64,000 bases of DNA from positions 58,226,575-58,290,574 of the forward strand of contig OU744725.1 of NCBI GenBank assembly GCA_916613615.1, written 5' to 3'. The translations under genes and the position numbers were made by a program. A model generated the notes under the pieces. The model saw only the letters and a program-made list of their open reading frames with translations. It was not told the DNA's origin and searched no databases. Shown piece by piece: positions 51,101-63,100 of this stretch (the stretch's first letter is position 1; each line of letters opens with the position of its first letter). The DNA comes from Steromphala cineraria. Its lineage: Eukaryota > Mollusca > Gastropoda > Trochida > Trochidae.

Positions 51101-54100
51101 TCACACAATCAATGAACACATTTCATTGAGACTAACATTATTGTAATGAAATAAAGTGTTAAAAATTAAATTAATCCATTTTCTCCATATATGTTGACCT
51201 TGCTGTGACCTTGACCTTCGACAGTTAGTACCCAAAACTTTTCAAGTTATTGTGTTTACAAGGAATTGCAATAACTCATATCTCATGACCTTGACCTTTG
51301 ACCTTCAAGGTCACACAATAATTGAACACTTTTTATTGAGTATAACAATCATGTATTGATTAAAAGTGATCATAGTTAAAATTAAGCATTTTCGCTAAAA
51401 CATGCTTAAGTCATGACCTTGCTGTGACCTTGACCTTTGACAGATTGTAGCCGAAACCTTTTCAAAAATTTTTTACTTTTCCAAGGATGATATATACCAA
51501 GTTAAAACTTCATAGCACAAAAACTTTTCAAGTTACCGTGTTTTCAAAGAATTTTGTGGTGATTTTATAACTCGTGACCTTGACCTTTGATCTTGAAAGT
51601 GAACATGTCATAATGATTCCCTGGAAGTATTAACATTTAGACATGTTCATGAGTTCTGAAAAGCTAAATGGGATAAAGTTATACCCCAATTTAGTGCATT
51701 TTGTAATAACTCATATCTCATGACCTTGACCTTTGACCTTCAAGGTCACACAATCATTGAACACTTTTTATTGAGTATAACAATCATGTATTGATTAAAA
51801 GTGTTCATAGTTAAAATAAAGCATTTTCGCTAAAACATGCTTATGTCATGACCTTGCTGTGACCTTGACCTTTGACGGATTGTAGCCAAAACTTTTTCAA
51901 AATTTTTTACTTTTCCAAGGATGATATATACCAAGTTAGAGCTTCATAGCACAAAAACTTTTCAAGTTATCGCGTTTACAAGGAATTCTTAAGAGTGAAT
52001 ACATAGCTCGTGACCTTGACCTTTGACCTTGAAATTGAACGTGTCAAAATCGTTCCCCCGAGGTATGAGTAGTAAGGTATGAATAAGAGTTCTGGAAAGC
52101 TTAGGGGAAAAAAGTTATAGCTAGTAGAACGAGTGCAGCGGCGGTGGCGGCGGCGATGGAAACTTCACAAAAACTGATAAGGACGGGGCTGCTAAATATG
52201 ATTTGACATGATACATATCACAATACCTTATTTCAAAGGGCTTTTTTAAAGAAGTAATTACTTTTAATAAATACCCTGATTTTAAGCAAAATAAACAATT
52301 TTAAAGTCAACGATACATATCACAATCAAAGAATATATCACGATATGTGTATTGTCAAATTAATTTCATGATTCCAGAATTCTACAATTTATTGTCACAC
52401 TTTTAACACTTACGGTATGTTATACATAATGTTAAATACCTTCAATGGAAAATCTTAAAATGGAGCAACTCCTTTATTATTTACAAATGGGAAAGATAAT
52501 TACAAGAAATATATAACATAATAAATTCATTTGAAATGTAAACAAATTATTTCCTTATCATTCTGGTCACATCTAAACTGAAATATCCAGAATGCATTCC
52601 ACAGAAATTTCAACAGTTAACTTCCTGAACTTTTGAATGCTTTAACTAACTCTGCTTTCACATCTTCTTTCAAAAAAAATATTTTGATAACAAATTTGAA
52701 TGATAAGTACACAGAAATAACCACATGTCCAATCGTATTCTGACAATAGATATGACAGCTACTATCAATAGAAAGTTCTACATAATCAGATAAGATGACA
52801 GAGTAATTGCTATCCTTTCATTGCAACACGTTCAAATAATTATATTTCATCCATGGATTATGAAAATCTTTCAATTCGTATTCAATCGACTTAAAGGCAT
52901 GAAAATCATTATTTTCTTTAATATCAGGCCATATTTTTAATGATTACGCTAATCATACCATTTCAAGATCAATTTGCCATTTAACATTCAATCAATGACG
53001 GTAATATTTTTCATATTCATCTTCATCTCAATGAGATACTAGTACGGGGTAAACTAAATTTAATAGAGATATAAAGAGTACCTACCTCAAATTAACATTA
53101 AAATGTCACAACTTCTATCTTTTTCAACTTCAAGATCAATATACGTTTACCTTAGTTCTAATTGTACTATTCTTATTCATAAGATGACTGTTACAGGACT
53201 CAAACATGCAATCAAAAGCTTTTCAAAAGCCTTTCAAGATGCATCACAGATACATAAATATTTGATAGTATTGAAATACATGCCTTAGTCAGGGGTCGAA
53301 ATTAGACCTATTGGGGAACTAGCCATTTGGACTAATGAATTCTGCAGAGCACTAGCCCAACGACATTCTGACTAGCCAAATACACTGATATAATCGTATT
53401 TTTTGTAAATTCAACTAGTCCTTTGGGCTACAGCATATTTTGCACTAGCCGTGGGCTACCGAGCTAGTGCTAATTTCGAACCCTGCTTACTCTGAGAAAG
53501 AATTTGTTTTCCATGCAGTCCAAATTTAACATTCTTTTCATGCATAAGGGGGGATTTACAGCAAAGGTACATATTTTGCAAACATACTTTCTTTAACTTA
53601 TTATTGATATTATATGAACTTTCTGTCAGATAATTGTTTTATTTGCAACTTACACGAGTAATTTATTGTACATATAATAACAAAGGTATAGTTATTAAGA
53701 GGAAAAGATTCACGCAATCAAAACACTTTGATATATAACTTTACACTATAAAGGGAAGACCACAGTTTCACAATTCACAACATAAGAGCTTACTGTTGTC
53801 CATGTTTTCTAAACAAAATTATGTTTGTCTTTTAACAAGATATTGTCTTTCTCATGTAAAAATGTTGCTTTTTCAAAAGATTATTGATCATATCATGTAG
53901 AGCCTAACACAGCAATCCTCTCATAATTTGGAGCACACTGTTTAACTTTAAACAACAAATCATTGACATCCATGAAATACAGGCATCTACATGCAAGAGA
54001 TTTCATATACACTGAATTGGGATAAATTGACATAAAACATCGAGCAAACTTTCAGTTTTCGAAACAGCAATTACTCTCTTGAGTAAAAATAGCATGCATG

Positions 54101-57100
54101 TTCTCTCAAAACACATGCATTTTCGAAAAAATGCCAGTGCTACAAATCACGCATGAAATAATTAAAATTTGATGAATTTAAAATTTGGCCCACTACATGC
54201 TGTTACAGTGCTAAAAAGTCACTTCAAGTGATGTGAGTACAGGTGAATTGTTAGGATGAGTAAAACAGTACACAATTCATGTTAATCGTCAGCATCACAC
54301 GATCCCTGTGTTACATCATAGCTTACCAATATTCCACTCTAGCTGGGGCACGTGAATGTCCGTCTCTGGAAAACCTCATAGCAAAAACGCATGCACGTAT
54401 TAAAATCAACTTTACTGTGACACATGAAGAGCTTGAACAGGAATGCATTTAGAAATTTTTAAAGTTTTATAAATCATCATTTCAAGCATGATCTTTATTA
54501 CCTTCAAAAAAAGGAAATGATTTTTGGACTTTTAAGTATAAGCACATAGGAAAACACTCCAAAATGTAAGTAAATAAATTATTTTGTTAGCATCACCTAA
54601 GGGTATGGTATCATGTATTAGATGTAGTCCATATTCACCTTTCTCAAAATTTCAGAATTATTCAACGAGTTGCAAGTCCTGTATTCAAGCCCCTTCATGT
54701 AAGCTTTACAACATCAATAGCAAACTAGATCTACACACCAACTTTAATTCCCTTTGTGAACATATTTACTTATTCATATGTGCAATGAGTCAATTTTCTT
54801 TATAAATGTGTAATATCTTCAAAACTAAACATGATTTGTTTTAACTACAAAATCTTTTTAACATATGTGAATGAAAATGATATTTTTCATCAAAATAAAG
54901 AACTCCCATTATTAGATATTACAAAGGAAATGTTAGTATATGTACAGAATATGTCAACCCACTAACAGTAAGTATAGTTTTCAACAATTAACCCATGAAC
55001 CACTAAGTTATTGTTAGTAAATTCTTAAATTCTAATGAAATATGAGTTTATGGTTGAATATATTGCAGAATTTTTTCAATTTAAAAATTCTTGAAAAACA
55101 ATTTGTAAATATCTTTGATATATTCATCAAATATGCAGCTTATAATATTAGATTTCAGACCGAAATGTATTAATCTTTTTTCTGTTCACACAATTATTTC
55201 AATTTCCTCAAAAACTTATTTCCTTTCCTCAAACAGAAAGAAAATATTGATTATTGGATAAGTACTTATAAATGTTTGTTAACAGGAAAGAGTCTATGCT
55301 TCAGATTTAGGTCATTAATGATTTTACAAGAAAGGCAAGTAAATAAAGCTGAGACAATGTATAGATATACTGATAACATATGAGAGATGTCTAGCTATGT
55401 CAAGGATAGTTGTGCAGATAAGACTTTATGATTATAATTAGCAACTATCTGATTAGAAAGCTAGCTAAGCCGATGACGCTTTTAGACGATGATGATGATG
55501 ACTCCAAATTGACAATAGTAATCGGATGATAATTTTTTCTCATATCATTTTTCTATTGAATTTAAGAGTGTAGAGTTACATATTCAGATTCATAAAAAAT
55601 TCTTTTGGATGTGAAGTCATATTACTGAAGATGTTCAGATTTGAAGATAAAATTGAAATGTTTTTTTTTGAAAATATTCCTTCCTACTTAAAAAGGTTTT
55701 CATTACTAAAGAACACTTTTATTATTGTCAAAATGCACTGTAGCTCATCAGGCTTCAAATTTAATTTTGCTTTACGGTGTGGCCAATGTGCCCCCCTCCC
55801 AAGGTTCACCATAGGGTTACTAAAACTGTAACTTATAATCTCCACTAGTAAAGAAGTCTGTACACATAGTTTCAGCTCTCTAGGCCTAATGCTTCTATAG
55901 AAGAAGATGAAAATAGGTTTTATAGGTCCCCTGTAAAAGGGGCCGGTTAGGGCCAAAAAAGGTATAAGTTATAATCCCCACTAGTCAAGGGGTTTGTACA
56001 CACAGTCTCAGCTTTATAGGCCTAATGCTTCTGGAGATGAAGTCAAAATTCACAAAGTTTATGATGGATGGACGGTCCGACGTCTGCCATGTCATAAGCC
56101 CATTTGGCCTTACAGGCCTGATGAGTTTAAAAGTTCGATGATTTAAACTAAAGGATAGATATTATAAATTACAATTTTCCTGTGAACTGTTCCACTATTT
56201 TCTATATTTTGTTGGTATAACATAAAGGAAGTTTTCACCTCATTTACATTAATTTCTCAGTTGTGACACTGTCCTTAGGTACATGATCATTTCTTATAGT
56301 CACTTTAATGCAACTTTCAGTGTATAGCTGTATAGCCTTGAATGTTCATGGTATAATCTGAAATCTTGGAACCTAACAGCTAGCTGGTGAATATTCTAGA
56401 GTTCCATGATCATATGCAGCTTATTTTGCTTTGTACAGAAAGATTCTCTTATTTTTTTACGAGATTCCATTGTTATTACATTTCAGTGCATGAATGTGAA
56501 TGAGTATGTGCATCAATATCATAATTTACATTTTATCCTGTTTGCTTGCATTATTGTTACTTAACTATAACTGTACTGCAACCAGACCGTGACTTCCGTC
56601 ATTTCTTTATTTATTCTACCCTAAAATTTTCAAAGAATTTTCAGAAAATATGTGGTTGAACTTTTCTTCACTTTTGGTGGCTCAATGGCACTATGGTGGA
56701 AATACTATATCAATATCAAGAGATACTATTGCATAGTCTTTGTAGATAACCACATTATATCGACATGTCATCATAATCAAGATTTTCGAAATTGATAACT
56801 GCAGAAGAGAAAATTACACTTTGCAATCTTTTTTTGGAAATTAAACAATGATATTAAGATATTGTGAAATCATATGGAAGCATCAACATTTGGCACATGG
56901 TTGAAATTTAGGAAGTGATTTGAATTTGTAACCTCAGAAAAAATATCATGTGATCCAATTATTGGAGACGATGAAAAAGCATGATATGCATGTTTTTGTA
57001 TTGTGTATCAAAACTATTATGAAGAGTAAATTAACTAAACCTCTTTTTGGAAAATTTTAAACTTGCCCAACTGCTTCTGAGGATAATGCCCTGGTTGACA

Positions 57101-60100
57101 TGATCTTTACACAGTTAACTTATCAAATTGTTTGAGAAGCATCTTAATAAAAGTTGGAAATATCAAGCAGACAAGGAGTTAATGGAATATCAACTTCTTT
57201 ATTGTAGAATGTAGCGACTTTTTGGTATAGATCCAACTCATTTGAAAACAGTACAAGGATCTATACGAAACGTTGATACATTCTACAACAAAGAAGTTGA
57301 TAATCCATAAACTATTTGTCTTCTTAACTTATTACGCCTTCACTGCCAGTGCATGACTTTTCTATGCATGTCTCTTATCATCAATATTGTCATGAAAAAA
57401 AAAGAGTCTTTGTATTTTTTTTTATCTTTTCTTCAAGTTTTGTACTCATTAACTACCAACTTGTGACAATGTCCTTAGTTACATGACCTAGATTCAGCTC
57501 ACATATTGTTAGCGTACTTCCATTTCCAGTGCAGAGCGCGGCCATCACACCATAGCTATTGTGTATGGTGCAAATGAACTGTGGTGATGTCAGTGAATCA
57601 TTGATAACATAGTGGTGATAACGTATCAAACAGACTTCCACTACCCTGATCAGTAGATTATATAATAATGTCATCACTTGAGTAAGTTACTGTTTAGCGC
57701 CGCTTGGGCAGTATTGCAGCCATTAGCGGCGAGGTCATCAATTGAAAAACATTATTTAGGTAAAAACAATATATTTGTACATTAACTTAATTTTCTCCAA
57801 GGTTACTCAGGCTTCTTGTTGTTTTTTAATTTAAGGGCTTTCTCTGAATTTACCTGTCAAAAGTTATGTTATCACCTTGTTAACAAAGCTAATCTATGAC
57901 TACAAAAAAATCTAAAACTTAACCTCATGTGATGTGTATGTTATTCTTAATTAGAAATTTATTATTACAAGATTTATTAAAGCACATATAGGCCATAACT
58001 GCCATAACATATATTCCTGTCCGAGTGAAACTGCTTTAAGCAAAGAGATGTAGTAAATGTGCATAATTGTCAAATGTAGCATGTGGTTAATTGTTGTCAA
58101 TATGCTTCTGGCAATAACTCGGTAAAATATCTTATTTCAATTGTCAGTACCACATATGTTGGTACAGTGCATTAATACTAACTCAGTAGGCATTGGTGAG
58201 ATACAGACTGGCTCTATTAGTATACATGTACATATCCCAGGGCTTAATAACAACTTCCACCAGCTGTGCAAAACAGCTGATTTCAAATCAGCCTCATGTC
58301 AATAATATAAGTGCAATTTATCATCCCGTTGATAGAAACATCGAAATTATTACACACATGCAGTCATTAAACAAATAAAAGTACCGAGGGTACAGAAGCT
58401 CACCTTAAAATGAATGATGTGGTAAAATGGTTTAATTATACATGTAACCATCTTTTATATAATTGATTATGGCTGCCATCATGATTTTTTTATCTTTTAA
58501 AAAAACTAGTCTTCTTTTGGAAACGACTAGAGCTTGAACAAACATTAATACACGAATGATATAATCATGATAAGTTAACAAGCAGTAGGTTTTTGTATAA
58601 CTTTTTTGTATATCTATGGCTGAATTGGTGACCATCTTGTACTTTTTAATCTTCAAAATGCTATTTTTATGTGGGCATCTGTATTAATTTCATTATGATA
58701 TCTTGATTGGTTTAGGTGTATCCATTTAAATGTCATTCATTACTTACAGGATGGTGGGCACTTACATTTGTTTGTAGTGAATCATTAATATGATTTCAAG
58801 ATTATTTCACTGATGGTTATGCTGCATGGGATATTGAGAATCCCAAAAGTACAGATTTTTCAAGGAAAATGAATGACTGATTGAGAGGAAAGTCATAAAC
58901 ACAGCAATGCATTAGACACGTTTATTTTGTTCACATGATATTTACATGTCAAGTGACCATGAGATGTCTTTCATTAAAGTATCAATTTATTTAACACTCA
59001 TACAGTACTATAATGGTAAACATTTTTGCATTGTCAAATCAACAGAGAGATATGACAAATCAAATTTCCTTACTTTTCTTACTAAACCCTTTTCGATTTT
59101 CATCTGCATATTTATTCCACATCAACTTATCATGTAGATTGCTAAACACAAAGCTTATTGTAGACTAGTTTTGTGTATGTTGTTATTCTTAGAAAGAACA
59201 TATCACTGTCATGAGAATACAAGTCCATAACTTTTATTGCATACACATGGGCCATGGCCATATAGCAAAATGCTCTACCATATCAATTGGGTCAGGTTGA
59301 TTATGCAACAGACTAGCAGCTGACACTGTGATGCTAGCAGCCTGCCTTGGGATGTGTATTAGACAGCATAGTGGAATATCTGAACTCTGGTTGACCCCTT
59401 ATGTGTGGTATTTAAAGGAATATAAGGGAGATACCATTGTTTAAAATTTAACATGTTTAATGTGATTTGGTTTTTGCAGCTAGTTGCCATAAAGATTTTA
59501 AACAAATTAATCAATTATGTTTGTCTTTCATCTTAATTTTTCTTAGAAACACTTAAAAATATAGAACAACTTGCACGACAATCTTTATATTTAAGATAAT
59601 ATTATGATTAGTAAGTTCAAATTAGAGAATTTATATGGTGCCAGTGATCCCTTGATGAAAGCTTAAAATTTAATAATAATGATGTGTCATCTGCAGCTGA
59701 AAAGTCAATATGGCTGCGTTTGCGGCCATCTTGGATTCTCAAAACTGAAACGTCTACCTTTCTGTGCGGAATCACTATAGGTATAACATACTACAATATA
59801 AAAATGATATCTAGATTGGTTTAGGAGAAATAGTCTTTGTCATGAAATCTCATTGAAAATTCAATATGGCTGCCATGGCGGCCATATTGGATTCTCAAAA
59901 CTGAAACGTCTACCTTTCTGTGCGGAATCACTATAGGTATAACATACTACAATATATAAATGATATCTAGATTGGTTTAGGAGAAATAGTCTTTGTCATG
60001 AAATCTCATTGAAAATTCAATATGGCTGCCATGGCGGCCATATTGGATTCTCAAAACTTTAACGTCTACCTTTCTGTGCGGAATCACCATAGGTATAACA

Positions 60101-63100
60101 TACTACAATTTCAGAATGATATCTGTATTCGTTTAGAAGGAGTAGTCTTTTTCATGAAATCTAATTGAAAATTCAATATGGCTGTCATGGCGGCCATCTT
60201 GGATTCTCAAAACTGAAACGTCTACCTTTCTGTGAGGAATCACCATGGGTATAACATACTACAATTTCAGAATGATATCTGTATTCGTTTAGAAGGAGTA
60301 GTCTTTTTCATGAAATCTAATTGAAAATTCAATATGGCTGTCATGGCGGCCATCTTGGATTCTCAAAACTGAAACGTCTACCTTTCTGTGAGGAATCACC
60401 ATGGGTATAACATACTACAATTTCAGAATGATATCTGTATTCGTTTAGAAGGAGTAGTCTTTTTCATGAAATCTAATTGAAAATTCAATATGGCTGTCAT
60501 GGCGGCCATCTTGGATTCTCAAAACTGAAACGTCTACCTTTCTGTGAGGAATCATCATGGGTATAACATACTACAATTTCAGAATGATATCTGTATTCGT
60601 TTAGAAGGAGTAGTCTTTTTCATGAAATCTAATTGAAAATTCAATATGGCTGTCATGGCGGCCATCTTGGATTCTCAAAACTGAAACGTCTACCTTTCTG
60701 TGGGGAATCACCATGGGTATAACATACTACAATTTCAGAATGATATCTGAATTCGTTTAGGAGGAGTAGTCTTTTTCGTGAAAGTTTACGGACGGACAGA
60801 CGGACGGACGGACAGACGGACAGACAGACGGACGACGGACGAAGCGCCATGACATAAGCTCACATTTACTTTGTAAAGGTGAGCTAAAAATGCAGCTCTG
60901 CAACAATAAATCAGCAAAATAAGAAAATAAATATCAGCAACCCTTTCCATCCTAGAAAAGCATGCCAAAATGAAGGAGGCGTGTCTTGCTATGATTGACA
61001 GATAGAAACGATGATTGACAGATATGTACAGGCTTGGACGATATATACAATACTACATGCAAGTTACCTTCATCTAACTCCGCATCAAGCTCAGCTGTTT
61101 TGACAAAAGATGAAAAAAGAACAAATTTCACTGTCATGCAACATACCGGGACTAAAACCACGCTGTAACACAATATCACAAATATCACACAAAATTTGTT
61201 GGGGAACATAAAACAATTGTTTTGATTTGCTGTTAAGTATAATGTTATCAAATAAATAATGATAAAATTAACGAAAGACATAGAGATCAGAGTTTGGGGA
61301 TTAAAATCTATTTGAAAATGTCATGCTGAAAACTCATTTAGGAATTAATATGATAAAATGCTGGAAAACTCTAGTTAACATTTGATTTGACAACAGAAAA
61401 AGTCTTAATGAATCACTAAGGTTACTTATATGCTGTACATAGAATGCATATAAACCATGAGTGATTAGGTAGTGAACTTATAATTGAGTTGTGTTGTTAA
61501 AATATGTAGCTATTTCATTTAGCTAAATATAAAAGCTTTTCTATTTCAAAATTATTTTACGACCATTATACACTTTCCATTGCAGATCACTAATAATTTT
61601 TTATGAAATTTCAGTGTACAAAATACATTTGATTACTTAAGAACGTACATATTCCATTATAAATCATGTATATTAGTCCATGATTTATTGTTTTAACAAG
61701 AAATATATTACATTTAATTCATTATTTTTATTTCAATTGCTCATAATTGAAATCTGTAATAAATATAAGGAAACATCACAAGTATAGATATTTTTTTTTT
61801 TAACTATCTTAAAGTTTGTCATTGGTCATTTTAAATATCATGGTATAATTCCTACACCATCTTAACACCTTAATTATTGAAAACACAAAATTATAAATGA
61901 TTTAAATATATTTTTTATCATTCCTTATCATGACATCATAATAAACACCTTTCACACCTGGTTACAAACGAGGCTGTCAATAACTAGCATATTACTCAGG
62001 TGTGAATAATGCAAAAGAACGTTCCTTGGGGTAAAATCAGGACAAACTACCTGCCCATCTCTTGTATACTAGTACATGTATCAATCAACTTCAGTGAATA
62101 ACTACTTGAGCAACTAACGATACTGTTGACATTCCTCGTTATGTAACCTAACATAATGAGAATGACACTGTACCTGTACCTTCAGGTCTCACAGGTACTT
62201 AGTCTTAGCCTTCCTTAATAATAAATATTATAAATATTTTAGATGGATCATGATCTTCATAGATCAATTTTTTTAAGATAATTTGAATCTTTGATAATGT
62301 TACAATCCTTGATAGAAGTTCATTCCCTTCATTTATGAGTACCAAGCATATTCAATGATTTCATAATGGATAAATGCATTCTACATGTTCTTTTAAGATC
62401 ATTTATTCACTACAATATAACAAGATTGCCAAAAACATATGGAGAGAAACAAACTTTAACCTTAACTTGCCCAGTGACTGTTATCATAAATGACATTTGC
62501 AACCTTTTTCTTTTGATAATGCTTTAAATTTTTGTTTCTATCTTACATAGATTATCTCTCTATTATAAATACTTTAAATAAATTCACACAGTGTTAAGCC
62601 TAATCTGTAGTGTAAAACTACACAGAACTCAGACTTCTAAATCTGGAAGAATTTCAACATTTCATTTAAAACATACTTGCGACATTTAAATACTTGCCGA
62701 TTCCATTCATAAATGAACTTAGCCTTTAAAAATAAATTACCAAAGCAGCTTATGAGTTTAAAATCTGCTTCAAGTTAATGAACATGACAAATGCTACAAT
62801 ACATGTATTACAACCCCAAGGTGTTGTAACAATGGGCCCTTACAATATACTACAGCTGTTACTTGAACTTTGACCTAGTTTCTCATATATATCATCTGCA
62901 CATGTACTCATAGGAAGTAAATTCTGACAGTGTCCATAAATAGCTTAATCCCGGTAACCCTGACACAATAAAAGGACAATCTAAAGTATGAAACAAATAA
63001 TAATTTATATTTGAAATAACATTGACAAAATCTTAAATTTTGTTTCAATTTGTATATTTAATTAACTACTGCAATCCTTGTATTATAGATTTATATATTG

